Shown one piece after another: positions 34,326-46,789 of a stretch of DNA of 64,000 nt. Position 1 is the stretch's first letter; each line of letters begins with the position of its first letter. Made by a program: the position numbers and the translations under genes. A model generated the notes under the pieces. It was not told the origin of the DNA. It saw only the letters and a list, made by a program, of their open reading frames with translations, and did no database searches. Source of the stretch: Aspidiotus rigidus (Eukaryota > Arthropoda > Insecta > Hemiptera > Diaspididae); assembly GCA_035079385.1 (NCBI GenBank), contig JAVHKY010000018.1, positions 2,790,001-2,854,000 on the forward strand. The letters are read 5' to 3'.

Positions 34326-37300
34326 GCGATGTTCAACGGGTAATTTTACGTTAACGTTAATTTCAGCTGGCAATAAAGTTAGATCTTTTTCAATCGGAGT
34401 CTGAAAATTTCCTGATTTCGCATTAATTACATTAAAACGTTTTGCGACTTTTTCGATAAAATCCGTTTGACCAATAGTCATTACTTTATCAGCTTCATTA
34501 TATGATACTTGCATACCTAAGTAACGATTAATTTTACCCAAATCTTTTACATTAAATTCTTTCGAAAATTCTAATTTAAATTTAGAAATCAGTGATTTGG
34601 AATTCGACGCAATTAATAAATCGTCCACATGTACAAGAACATAAATAACTTCCGATTCTACCTTCATTACATACAGACAAAAATCATAACTTGATTTCAC
34701 AAAACCTAGCGAAACAATGAATTTGTCTAAACGTTTATTCCAAACACGAGGTGCCACTTTAAGCCCGTATATAGCTTTCTGAAGCTTACAAACTAGATTT
34801 CTATCCTGACAGAAACCTTTGGGTTGCTCCATATACGCATCGTAATCGAGATCACCGTGTAGAAAGGCACTGGATACATCCATCTGATGAAGTTCAAGTC
34901 CTAGCTGTACAGCTAGACAAAACATTATTTTTACTGTTGTCATATTTACGACAGGTGAAAAAAGTTCATCAGGAACATCCTTTTCGTCACAACCTACGGC
35001 AACCAAACGAGCTTTCAGCTTTGTGGGTTTCTCCTGAAGAACCCATTTGGATCTCATTACTTTCATTTCAGGTGTACGAGATACCAGTTTCCATACTCCG
35101 TGTTTACGCATTATATTCATCTCCTCTAATTTCGGTTCTTCCCATTTTGGATCCGATTCGTCTGTAAAGAGTGCTTCACAAAAACCAAGTTCATAATCTT
35201 TTAGTCTTACGTTTGGAGTGCGTACTCTTCCACTTCTTCGAACTTCAAACTCCGGAAGATCATCTTTTTCTTCTAGAATATTGATATCGCTCGATTCAAT
35301 TCGTTCATCTGCGTTCTCAGATTTGGGAGTACGTGTTCTAACATAGTAGTCAGTACTGACAATGTCTTTGTAGAACTTTCCTTCGTCAAAGAGAACGTTA
35401 CGTGCTACGATCACTTTCTGTTTCTCAAGATCATATTCGGTATCCAGTAGGTGCGTATCCAACCATGATACCTTTTATCGAACGACGATCAAACTTCGAC
35501 TTTCGTTTTTCCTTCGGAATATGCGCATAGCATAGGCAGCCGAATGGTCGTAATTTATGATAATTCGCGTGTTTATTCCATTCAAAAGCAGGAATTTTGC
35601 CCGTAGAACGAGTAGGGCTACGATTCAGTATATAATTAGCACATAAAATTGCCTCTGACCAAAAACGTTTAGGAAGCCCAGAATCGTCCAACATTGTTCT
35701 TGCTTTATCAAGCAGGCTTTGATTCAGGCGTTCCGCCTTTCCCGCTGATTGATGATTGTAAGCTATTGTTTTAGGCGTTTGAATCCCCTTTTTCTTACAC
35801 CATTGAATAAGCTCAAAACTCAAATATTCTCCGGCATTGTCAGTATATAGAGAGGAAATTTTCGTACCAAACTGAGCAGTAGCCATTGCTTCATACTCGA
35901 CGAGTTTCGAGAAAACTTCATTCTTTTCCTTCAACAAATAAACAGCCGAAAAATGTGTAAAATCATCCAGGAACGTGAGAAAATAACCATACCCATCAAA
36001 ACTTCTTTCGTCAGAGTAACAAACATCTGATACAATTTGTTCTCGAGGACGTTTTGTTTTGAATTCGGAAGTATGATAAGGCAATTGCTTCTGTTTACCA
36101 TATACGCACGATTCACACAGTTCGTGAGTTTCACCAGTAAAATTGACCAAACCTTGCTTTTTCAGTGACTGAATTGAATTCGCATTTAGATGACCAAGAC
36201 GTCGATGTATTTGAGTATAGGTAAGATTTGCTTCGGTCAAACTTGTATCTGCTGAACCCACAGAAAAATTCATGAAATACAGATCGTTTTCGACGTAACC
36301 AGTAGCTATAACATCGCCGTTCTCAGATCTTATCTCAACAGAATTCTTCATAAAAACTACCTCATAGTCACCAAGCGTAATTCTTCGAATACTGAGTAGA
36401 TTTCTCCTCAGACCTGGGACATAAAGAACATCTTTAAACGTTACAAGTTTTACGCAATCAGAAACAAGTTCCACTGTACCAACATGGGTGGCAGCTGTGG
36501 TATTACCATTCGCAAGTGTGATAGGAATTTCATTATCTAGCTTTCTTATCGATGAAAAGGACTTTTTTTCCTTCATCATAAATCTGTTGCAGCCAGAATC
36601 AGCAGCAAATTTCACTTCTACCTTTAGATAATTACTTTCATTACCAGTCTTTTGTTCTTCAGTCAGGAACGCTACAGGAGTTAAATCACCATTCTCTGAC
36701 GCAATATTGGCCTCAGTTTTCTTTCCGTCGCGATCGTTGCGATCGTTTTTCTTTTCGTCGTTTTTCTTTTTAAAACATCGCTTTTCAGAGTGATTGTCTT
36801 TGCCGCAATAATCGCAGTGAACTTTTGGTTTTGAATTATTCGACTTGGACTTACTTTTTGGTGTTTGCGACCCTTTTCCATTAGAGTTAGAAAAATAGGC
36901 AGTACCATTCATATCATTTGATTCCACTTTCTTCGTCACCTTTCGTTCGTCCTTCCGTTTCAGATCATAGTCCAGAAGAGTGCCTTTGACAGTCTCCAAC
37001 GTAATCAGCGCGTTCTCCTTTATTTCACCAAACGAAGTGATAACTGGAGCAAACTCAGAGGGCAAACATGAAAGAAGAGTGACTACGGCTTCAATTTCTT
37101 CAATATTGCCAACTTTACCTCCACTCGATCGAATTTCTGCAATAATGTCATCAAACTCTCTAAAAAAGACAGACAGCTCACCTTTACCGTCATATTGGAG
37201 ATTACTCAATTTTCGACGTAAATATGCGTGTTGTAAGTAACTACACCGACTGTACCTGACTTTGAGCCTCTTTCATGCTTCATAGGCACTGATGTCAACA

Positions 37301-37593
37301 GGAGCATAGTGTAAGAACGAGTCCGCCAAATTGTCCACAATTATTCTTGGAGCTCTCGCATTAGCTTGAGTCCACGAATATTTTTCAGACGCGAAGGTTT
37401 TCTTCTTAAAGTCTTCAGTAGGCCTAACATCAACTAGCTCCGTCAGATTTTCACATTGGAGTTCGGTGTAAACTCTATTTCGCCAGGCAAGATAGTTTGT
37501 TCCATCGCGAGAGACATTGGTTGCCAACGACATGGCGCAAATCAAAACGAGAAAAAACTTTTAAACTTACAATAGCAAAGGCCAAATAATGGA

Positions 37594-37611
37594 GCTCCTG
37601 GGCCCATAACC
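37594..37611 (-). promoter_or_regulatory. Copia primer-binding site
   Basis: Minus-strand GGTTATGGGCCCAGGAG abuts the LTR end with no gap. The core GGTTATGGGCCCAG is the primer sequence known from Drosophila copia, matched by an internal stretch of initiator Met-tRNA (the tRNA-half primer). Confidence 0.75.
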
Positions 37612-37818
37612 TGTTGGTTTATGCTGACATTTACAGAGAATGTATAATTCTGTTTCAATAAAAACTGTCGCAATAAAATAACTTCCTTTTTTATTACCAC
37701 GTTTCTTACATCATACATTTGCATGAAGTCTCAATAGACAGTAGAAAAAAACATGAACTAGAAACCTTATCGACCTGTAGTGTACGAGAGTGCCGCTGAG
37801 GAGCGCTACTATTCAACA
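37612..37818 (-). repeat. Copia 5' LTR (207 bp)
   Basis: On the minus strand it begins TGTTG at 37818 and ends CAACA at 37612, a matching 5-bp inverted terminal pair, and is followed directly by the primer-binding site. With the 3' LTR lost, the borders rest on the TG..CA ends and the primer site. Confidence 0.65.
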
Positions 37819-38753
37819 TACTTCTGGTTCGTCATAAATGTGAGTATTGTGTTAATACTTTTTGTCACGACAATCTATGACATAGCAGAAGTCAACTTCT
37901 AGTTCGTCATAGAGTAGTAGAATAGAGTTTTTCATGTGATTGGATTTTAATTGCTGAGTAATGGAAGCTGACTTCTGGTACATCATACTTGATGTTGCTC
38001 GAAAATTGCTGACTAATGGAAGTCGACTTCTGGTACGTCATTCTCAAGAGCCATGAATTCTCATCACCAAACGGAATAATAACCAAAATAGATGAATTAA
38101 GTAATGAGAGTTGTAATTTTATTTGCGGAGTTCATGAGAAGAATTTTGTCTGATTTTTGAGAGGTATACCGCGACATCTAATGAACCTAGAGAAGTAGAA
38201 CTTGCATCAAAAAGTTTTGTTTAGTTATTAATAGACGTTAATAGACGTTATTTCACTGGTGTGGTTTATTGCAAAAACTAAAAACATTAGCACAGATCAA
38301 TACATCAGTCAACTGCACTAAGGGTGCAACGAGAGATAAACGGAAAAAGTAACATGTGATCAATGAGTCATGATACAGGTACTACAAACATGCACAGATA
38401 AAAAAAATGCTGCGAAAAAATGTGTAGCGTAAGTATTATCCATTATCGAAGATTCTTTACTCCGTTAACTAGAGTCATATTCTGTTAACACTTGCATCAA
38501 AAAGTTTGGAAAAATATTCTCTTTCATTTGATTCTAATTTCGACACAATACAACAAAAATTCGTAAAATGGTACGTATAGATGTAACGCGTATTCAAAAA
38601 AAAATAGATTCTCGAATCCTCACTGTCGATATGAAGCGTGGTCTATCTTGGATCGTGAGATGAAGTAAGCTAGATTCACTGTTGTAGGTATTTGAAAACG
38701 TTCATACTTGGAGCGCGAGAATTTGATGATGAAATAGGTACTTCGAAAACGCT
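37819..38753. other. Spacer with short palindromic repeats
   Basis: No gene. Four diverged copies of GAAGTCGACTTCTGGTACGTCAT-type sequence (first and last parts shared) lie at about 37818, 37884, 37969 and 38020; the last contains the perfect 12-bp palindrome GAAGTCGACTTC. GTTAATAGAC is duplicated at 38226-38248. Confidence 0.4.
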
Positions 38754-38897
38754 CTATAGTCTGTCCGCAAATAGAATGGGTCACGTAAACAAACCCGCGA
38801 ACTGCTTCCTCGCATCGCATCGTAATCAATTTTTTTTGCATGAAAGCGGGTCGCGGGTTTGCTTACGTGACCCATTCTATTTGCGGACAGACTATAG
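38754..38897. repeat. Foldback element with 47-bp near-perfect inverted arms
   Basis: 38754-38800 (starting CTATAGTCTGTCCGCAAATA) is the reverse complement of 38851-38897 with one mismatch. The 50-bp loop contains TTTTTTTTGCATGAAAGC. No coding capacity; a MITE or foldback element, or a transcribed hairpin. Confidence 0.85.
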
Positions 38898-39015
38898 CTT
38901 AGAGCGGAGTGAACGATTCGTCGCTTCGTTATCCATACCTACCAACAGTATAGATATCTAACCAGTGTACATAACTTTATAATTATCACCTTTTTTCCAT
39001 ATAAAAGAATGAAAT

Positions 39016-39570
39016 TGTTACGATCATATCATCTTCATCTCAATGTTCTCAATACGGCACTATATGCTGAACTAGTACAGTCTAGTTTGAAATTGATAAT
39101 TCCACTTCAACCACTTTTTGCCTCTATCAACCAATCAAAATGAAGCTCTGGAATCTAACGTTTTTCATGATGATCATTGGCTTCGCACTTTCCAACTACA
39201 TCAGCCAATCAACGATGAGTTCTCAATACTACCAGTTTTCACAATAGTGATTGGTGGATGAAAACCAACTAAATCTGTATATAAGGAGGATGGCTTTACT
39301 GTTGAGTTCAGTTCCAGTTCTGGAAGCGAGCTAAGAAGAAGCCAGAAGAGGCAGCTCCAGTCAATACCTAGATGAAGAAGCCAGAAGAGGCAGTTTCAGT
39401 TGATACCTATCGGATGCTCTTGTTGATGAAGAAGCCGGAAGAGGCTATTTATGCTGTTGCGAATTATGTCATTTAGTGGAGGATTGGATTTAAACTAACT
39501 TTCTCTGACTGAAGATTTGTAATTGTGAACTGATTTATATCTCTTGGAATAAATTACTAGAGTTGTAATA
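39016..39570 (+). repeat. Gypsy 5' LTR
   Basis: Begins TGTTACGATC, ends TTGTAATA. Carries a TATA box TATATAAG (39278-39285), ATTGG/CCAAT elements around 39120-39255, an AATAAA at 39548-39553, and three copies of AAGAAGCC(A/G)GAAGAGGC (about 39333, 39370, 39430). Confidence 0.93.
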
Positions 39571-39850
39571 TTTCAGAAGTGGGATACCGAGCCGGTGTGG
39601 CCGCCAGTGAAGAAAGACAAGATCCCAGAGGTAGAAGATTGATGAAGATTATTTTCTTGAGCAAGTTCTTTAATGAGACAACCTAAAACTGGTGAAGAAG
39701 ATCTACCAACAACTAGTGAAGAAGACTGTCAAGTGATTTCTCAGTGAAAGCAGCTAGAAGTTACAACAAAGATAAAGAAAAGGGTAACACTAACATTTGA
39801 ATGTTGATGAAATTTTTTCTTTTTTTCTTCTGTGATAGATAAACAGAGAA

Positions 39851-42800
39851 ATGTTGAAACAACAACGGTTGAAAAGAAAAACTCGTAAGCCAAGCAGGCT
39901 AAGAGATGGAAAACCAAGTTCTGATGATGATGAGAATCAACCAATATATCATGAAGTGGAAGCGGATGTTCATCAAGAAGAGGAAATGGTGGATAGTCTG
40001 GCCACTCCTGTGCGAATGAGGGGTGCAAAACATGGTGCAGTCTCGAGCCAAGATGAACGGCAGAATGGAGAGGTCCACCATGGAGCAAAGACCCGGGGTC
40101 GTGGAAGACCTCGTGGTCGCGGCTGTAAACGAGTCAATTTGACGAGAAAGGATCTGATCAATCCTAATGGAGATGTATCATCTATACTTGCGGTTGACGA
40201 TAGCCAGAAGTCCAAACGAGCATCCCGTGCAGCAAATCGTGAAGATTTCTGTGAACGTGGGTGATTGGATGCTAATCCGATGTACCGGGCAGATGAATCT
40301 GAGTTTGATACTGAGTCCTTGTTGGGAGGCTGCGGCCGGGCCTCTCAACAAGAAAAGACCAGACAAACCAAAGGTTCCCATGATGACACCGCTCCACCAA
40401 TGAAGAGAAGCAGAACTCATGAGATTGAAGAAACCCTGAAATTGGATATACTTCTAGCCAAGATGGAGCAACAAGATAAGTTGATTGAACAGTTGCTGAA
40501 AGTCAAACAAGCAACCCCTGCTCCACAACATCACTTACATTTAGAAAGTATCCCAGAATTTGATCCTAGCACTCGGAAGATGACTACCAAGCAGTGGTTA
40601 CATTCATTGAATCAATTCAAGGAAATGTTTGGTTGGACGGATATAACCACAATATATCACATGCAAGCTCGATTAAAGGGAATTGCCCGTAATTGGTACG
40701 ATAGTTTAATTGACTATTCATATACATGGCCGGAATGGTAGGCAAAACTGCTAGCAATGTTCCCAGAGGTACGAGACCATGCAGTATGTATGGAGAAGAT
40801 GAGGACAAGAACAAAGAAACAACAAGAGTCATATGAAACGTATTTCTTCGCCAAACAAGCCCTACTAAGACCCTGTCAGTTGTCACCATGGCAAGAGGTA
40901 GACCACATCATTGAAGGAATCTCAGACAGAATAGTACGCACAGCCATAAGGGCAAAAAGCTTTCCTACGCCAGAGGATTTATACCGTGAAGGTATTCTAC
41001 CATTTTCACAAGAGGAAAACAGTCAACCAAAGTTCCCAGGATTAAGATGTAGGAGGTGCAAAAAGTACGGTCACATAGCCAAATTTTGTCGAACATCCTT
41101 ATGTAATGGTCAAGAGCATATGGATAATAAGGAAAGGAAAGCCTCAGAATGGAAGAAGGATTCAACGACTGAGGAAGAGTCCAGGAACAAACCACATGAA
41201 AGACAGTCACAAAGATGTGAAATTTGCAGAGCAACCAACCACAGAACTGAAAATTGTTTGAAGAAGAAAGATGGATTCAAAAAACCAGGAGCAGCACGTG
41301 ATTTCCAAAAGCCAGGAGGTACATGTTTCAACTGCAATGCAAAGGACCACAGAGCAGCGGATTGCCCCAAAGACAAAATCCAATGTACCAAGTGCAGCTG
41401 GTTTGGACACCGAGCAGAAGAATGTAAGCGAGCCAATGTTAAAATTGCAAGAATGGAACATAATCACAATCAAAGCGGATATACTGAATGTCAAGTGAAT
41501 GGAGTATTGGTAATAGCATACATGGACTGCGGATGTGAGGTAACACTCATACGTGAAACAATAGCCAGAGAACTTGGATTAGTAGCCGGAGATGAGAAGA
41601 TTAGAATTGTAGGTTATGCACACCTCCCAAGCGGATTTACAAAAGGGAATATAGAAGTAGAAATCCAATTAGGCGCTTATACTAGAAAACTGCAAATACA
41701 GATAGTCAGTGACAAGATGCAAAATGAAGATATCATTATTGGGCAAGATATTCTTTACCAAGCAGACATGAATGCAATCATAAAGGCTGGCAAATGGTGG
41801 TTCTTCAAGACTCCAACAGATGAAACAATAGAAGTCGACAACTGTAAGAAAGCATTACGGAGCACAGTTGACACAAATGTTCCAGCCAGATCTTTGAAGA
41901 TATGCAAGGTACAGGATGAAGCAAATGATGCAACATTTATAGAAGGAGGAATGCGTGGACCAGATATATACATACCTCAATGTGTGGTATCCACCAATGG
42001 CCATATACCAGTTATGAATGTATCGGATAAACCAATAACCATAAAGAGGAACCAAATATTAGCCCGAGGCGTAGAGGCAAAATTCGCCCCAGACATTGCA
42101 AGAGAAGAAAACAAAAAGTTACAGCCATTCAAGATGGAAGATTTGGAAGAATTAATGGATAAACAAACAGAACAGGAAGTTGGTGAGGAACTCCTACAGT
42201 TGATCAACAAATTCAGAGACTGTTTTGCTACAAGTTTGGTAGAGCTAGGCAAATCCAAAGTAGGATCCATGCAAATTAGATTGACGGACTCCAACCCAGT
42301 AGTATATCGACCTTACCGCTTGTCTTTTGCTGAAAGGAACTTCGTTAAACAACATCTCAAGGAACTAAAAGAATATGGGCTAATTAGAGAGTCAAATTCT
42401 CCATATGCAAGTCCAATTCTGTTAGTTAAAAAGAAAAATGGTGAACTACGTATGTGTTGTGATTTCAGAAGATTGAATACCAAAACAATCAAAGATCAGT
42501 ATCCATTACCTCGAATAGATGACCTGTTAGACCAACTAGCGGGAGCAACCAGATATACGTCACTTGATTTAGCTTGGGGCTACTGGCAGATTGGTGTTGA
42601 AATGGATTCAGTGGAGAAGACAGGATTTATTACGCCAGAGGGACACTATGAATGGCTGCGCATGCCTTTTGGATTGAGCAATGGAAGTGCTGTATTTCAA
42701 AGAGCAATGAATACCATCTTGAACCCAATAGTGGAAACTGGAGCATTTGCTTATCTTGACGACATATTAATACCATCCACAAGCGCCAAGGAAGGACTAC

Positions 42801-43630
42801 AACGACTTCAAATTGTATTTGAAGTACTACGAGAAGCTGGATTAACCATCAGACTTGATAAATGCCAATTTTTAAGACATAAGCTAACGTACCTGGGTCA
42901 TGAAGTAAAAGAAGGCAAGTTACAACCTGGCAATGAGAAAATTGAAGCAGTGAAGAAGTTTCCACGACCTACCAACGTACATGAAGTCAGACAAATTGTT
43001 GGATTAGCTGGCTATTTCCGAAAATTCATCAAAAACTTTGGACTAATTGCAGCACCACTGACAAACCTTACCAAGAAGGGCATAGAATTTCAATGGGGTG
43101 AAACACAAGAGAACGCATTCGTAGAATTAAAACAAAAACTATCTGAACGACCAGTATTAGCCATCTTCAATCCAGCAGCTGAAACGGAAGTCCACACTGA
43201 TGCTTGTAGTAATGGCATAGGAGCAATTCTAATGCAGAAACAGCCAGACAAAACATTGAAACCAGTCATCTACTTTAGTCAACAAACAACCAAGGATGAA
43301 AAGAAATACCACTCCTATGAACTCGAAACACTAGCAATTGTCAGAGCCTTACAACGATTTAGAGTTTATCTCCATGGAAAACCATTCAAAGTAATTACAG
43401 ATTGCAGCGCCCTAAGATATACATTAATCAAGAAGGATTTAAACCCAAGAATCGCCAGATGGTGGCTACTAATACAAGAATTTGACATGACAATAGAATA
43501 TCGACCAGGCACAGCAATGCGACATGTGGACTCCTTGAGCAGAAATCCAGCAGAGACCAAAAAAAAAAACAGACAAGCAGATGTTTGTACTCAGCGCAAA
43601 AACAGAGTTAGAAGTGAAGGATTGGGTTAA
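39851..43630 (+). CDS. Gypsy Gag-protease-RT-RNase H, with two in-frame stops
   Basis: One reading frame from ATG 39851. The N-terminal 138 codons are basic and carry an AT-hook-like GRGRPRGRG. A TGA at 40262-40264 and a TAG at 40739-40741 interrupt it in frame. Beyond lie Gag (WLHSLNQFKEMFGWTD), knuckles CRRCKKYGH, CEICRATNH, CFNCNAKDH and CTKCSWFGH, a protease with DCG in place of DTG/DSG, RT with an intact YLDD box, and RNase H (HTDACSNG). The frame ends at 43630 just past an A11 run. The stops may be nonsense mutations or readthrough sites. Confidence 0.85.
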
Positions 43631-44894
43631 GATAGCACAACAACAAGACAAAAGATGTCAAGAAAGATTGGTGGCACTCCAAGTAAAACAACCAGATGCG
43701 CAAGAGAAAGAAATCAAACGAGATTTTATAATGAAGAATGAACGTTTATATAGGAAAACAGAACAAGGACTACGCTGGGTAGTCCCTAGAAGCAACCGAA
43801 GCCAGATATTACGAATGTACCATGATGACACAGGACACCCAGGTGTAACAAAAACAGAAGACCTCATCAAAGAAAGATTCTGGTTTCCGAAATTAAGAAA
43901 ATACATCCAAGACTACTGTCATGCTTGCTTGGACTGCCTATATGCCAAACCAAACCGCGGAGTATCTAGTGGAGTGCTACACCCAATTCCCAAACCAAAA
44001 CTACCTATGGACACATTACATATGGATCACCTAGGACCGTTTGTGCCAAGTGCTCGAAAAAACACACATCTACTAGTGGTAGTAGACGCATTTACCAAGT
44101 ATGTATGGCTTTACCCAACCAAGAATACTGGAACTCACCCAGTAATCACATTTTTGGAACAACTTATTGGAACCTACGGAGTTCCGCGCAGAATCATTGC
44201 AGATCGAGGGACAGCTTTCACAAGCAATCAATTCACTCAATACTGCAAGGAACAGGGAATTAAGCTGGTATTAACAGCAGTCAGCACACCAAGAGCAGCT
44301 GGACAAGTTGAAAGAATCAATGCAGTGGTACTAGAAAAGCTAATCACATTATTACCAGAAGAAAACAAATGGGACAAATACTTGGACCAAGTGAAAATGG
44401 GTATCAATAATACTACAAGTGAAACAACAGGAAACTCACCCAACCAACTCTTTTTTGGCTACCGACCCAGAATACAGGCAAATGCATTTATTGCGCATGA
44501 AATCGACAATGATCAACTTGAGGAAGAAAAGGAAAAGAACCACAAGAACCTTGAAGAAGAATTTCTACAGAATCGTATCACTAGAAGAGAAGCAGCCTAT
44601 GAAAGGAATAAAAGAAAACAAGAAGAAATGATTCTGAAATCAAAAAATAGGAAGAAAGCGAAGAAATTTGAAAAAGAAGAACCAGTAGCAATTCCAAACG
44701 CTAACCCCACCACCAAAACTAAGCTCAAGTTCAAGGGACCTTACAAAGTAACCAATGTCTATCCAAATGACAGGTACAGGATTGAAAATTTTTCAAAGGA
44801 ACATCGAAAATATAATTCTGTACACGCAGCCGAACATCTGAAGAAATTCTCCACATTGCAGGAATCCAGCAGTTCATCTGGCGATGAAAATTGA
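43570..44894 (+). CDS. Gypsy integrase (offset frame)
   Basis: This frame takes over from the previous one at an 11-A run (43559-43569). It holds the HHCC zinc finger (HPGVTKTEDLIKERFWFP, then CHACLDC), the D-D-E core (TLHMDHLGPF; IADRGTAFTS; GQVERINAV) and a C-terminal FKGPYKV segment, ending in an acidic, Ser-rich tail. The catalytic residues are intact. The frame change may be a one-base homopolymer indel or slippage. Confidence 0.85.
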
Positions 44895-45014
44895 ACTAAT
44901 CCATAACTCTAAGAAGCACATAAATTATATCAATGCACTCAACACAAGCTACCAATTCATTTCTTAATAGTTATCATCATTTGTTCGAGCCGAACAAGCC
45001 TCAGGATGGCCGAA

Positions 45015-45569
45015 TGTTACGATCATATCATCTTCATCTCAATGTTCTCAATACGGCACTATATGCTGAACTAGTACAGTCTAGTTTGAAATTGATAATT
45101 CCACTTCAACCACTTTTTGCCTCTATCAACCAATCAAAATGAAGCTCTGGAATCTAACGTTTTTCATGATGATCATTGGCTTCGCACTTTCCAACTACAT
45201 CAGCCAATCAACGATGAGTTCTCAATACTACCAGTTTTCACAATAGTGATTGGTGGATGAAAACCAACTAAATCTGTATATAAGGAGGATGGCTTTACTG
45301 TTGAGTTCAGTTCCAGTTCCGGAAGCGAGCTAAGAAGAAGCCAGAAGAGGCAGCTCCAGTCAATACCTAGATGAAGAAGCCAGAAGAGGCAGTTTCAGTT
45401 GATACCTATCGGATGCTCTTGTTGATGAAGAAGCCGGAAGAGGCTATTTATGCTGTTGCGAATTATGTCATTTAGTGGAGGATTGGATTTAAACTAACTT
45501 TCTCTGACTGAAGATTTGTAATTGTGAACTGATTTATATCTCTTGGAATAAATTACTAGTGTTGTAATA
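45015..45569 (+). repeat. Gypsy 3' LTR
   Basis: Same 555-bp sequence as the 5' LTR with two differences noticed. It would supply the polyadenylation signal (AATAAA near 45547). Confidence 0.93.
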
Positions 45570-45960
45570 AAATCTTAAATTCCTTACCCCCACCCTTGCT
45601 CTTTTAAGAAAAATTGATTTTTTTTTATTTTTAGAGATTTTTAGGAGAAGTTGATCCTATGCTTCTTTTTATGATTTTTTAAAACTGAATGAAAAAATGA
45701 GAGAAATTAGTCTCTGCGCTACAGAAATTGATCTCTACGGTTCTTTTTATGATTTTCATAATCTAATGAAAAATGTGAGAAATTTGTCTCAAAATGAGAG
45801 AAACAGGTCCCTGCGCTTCTGTTTAGGATTTTTAAAATTATATGAAAAATATGAAAAAAATAGCCTCAAAATGTTGAAAGTTAACCCTCTGCGCTTCTTC
45901 TTAGGATTTTTAAAATTGAATGAAAAATGATAGAAATTAGTCTCTATGCTTGACTGTGCT
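45570..45960. repeat. Degenerate minisatellite, about 75-100 bp units
   Basis: Four imperfect copies (about 45655, 45715, 45810 and 45886) sharing CTCTGCGCTTCTTTTTAGGA, ATTTTTAAAATTGAATGAAA and GAGAGAAATTAGTCT. No coding signal. Confidence 0.65.
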
Positions 45961-45979
45961 AGAAAAAATATCTTATATA

Positions 45980-46760
45980 TGTTAAAAATTGATACAAAAA
46001 TGATACGAAAGTTCTGAAATTTTCGAACTAGCGGAGATAAAAAAAGAGTGAAATATTATTCATTATTTACCACAAAAACATCAAAATAGACTGAGTGAAA
46101 AATGGAAGATTTCTAGGTTTTTTTTGAAGAGGTTGAAAAATGAGTAAATTGTGCTCGGCGCTAGAGAAATGAGGAAGTGTGCAAGAAGGAAAATTCTTAC
46201 ATTTCTCGTATTTTAGGAGAGTTGGAATGTAGCTCCCACAAGAGATATATATTTATGGTAAAAATATAAAAAATTGATACAAAAAGTCTGAAATTTTCAA
46301 ACTAGCTTGGAAGAAAAATAGGGTGAATTGATTCATATTTAGCTTAAAAACAATCAAATATTCACGATGAAAATTGAAGAGATTTCTAGGATTTTTAGAG
46401 AGGTTAAAAAATGAGTAAATTGTGCTCTATTTTAGAGAAATGAGGAAGTGCGCCCGAAGGAAAAATTTGAATTTCTTACATTTTTATGAGTATTGGAAAG
46501 TAGCTCTCCCGGAGAGAGGTATATTTTTAGTAAAAAGATATAAAATTGATGCAGAATTGATACAAAAACTCTGAAATTTTCGAACTAGCTTGGAAGAAAA
46601 ATAGGGTGAATTGATTCATATTTAGTTTAAAAACAGCTGAATATTCACGATGAAAAATTGCACCATTTCTAGGATTTTTGAAGAGGTTGAAAAATGAGTA
46701 AATTGTACTCTGTTTTAGAAAAATGAGAAAGTGCGCCAGAAGGAATATATCTTATCTACT
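45980..46760. repeat. Tandem repeat, about 280-bp unit, three copies
   Basis: The landmark CTGAAATTTTCGAACTAGC recurs at about 46014, 46288 and 46571 (periods 274 and 283). Each is followed by AGGGTGAATTGATTCATATT- and GAGTAAATTGTGCTC-like segments. The third copy is cut short near 46755. Confidence 0.8.
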
Positions 46761-46789
46761 TACATCTATCCTTGCACGTATAAAAAAAC

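Larger units (their letters stand above)
34325..37818 (-). mobile_element. Ty1/copia retrotransposon, broken (5' LTR to RT)
   Basis: 5' LTR at 37612-37818, primer site, then gag-pol on the minus strand. Gag starts at ATG 37533 (MSLATNVSRDGTNYLAWRNR). A TGA at 37273-37275 interrupts the frame where related elements have Trp. The same frame continues through the CCHC knuckle (CDYCGKDNHSEKRC), protease (FAADSGCN), and integrase (YTQIHRRLGHLN, then D-D-E core) until about 35440, where a frameshift leads into the RT frame (QMDVSSAFLHGDLDYDAYMEQ; YVLVHVDDLLIAS). Coding similarity ends at about 34325, before RNase H and the 3' LTR, at the edge of the CACTA-type element. Confidence 0.85.
39016..45569 (+). 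mobile_element. Complete Ty3/gypsy retrotransposon
   Basis: Two 555-bp LTRs flank gag-pol. AAAT stands directly before 39016 and directly after 45569, a 4-bp target duplication. By eye the LTRs differ at only two positions (T/C near 39319, A/T near 39560), so insertion is recent. Domains: Gag, four CCHC-type knuckles, protease, RT, RNase H, integrase; no env frame follows. Coding is interrupted by two in-frame stops and one frame change. Confidence 0.93.

Noticed and set aside
37594..37611. tRNA-like sequence at the copia primer site
   Set aside because: Only the short primer match is present; there is no tRNA cloverleaf around it.
39741..40215. Minus-strand frames over the gypsy gag
   Set aside because: Shadows of the plus-strand gag frame within a complete gypsy element.
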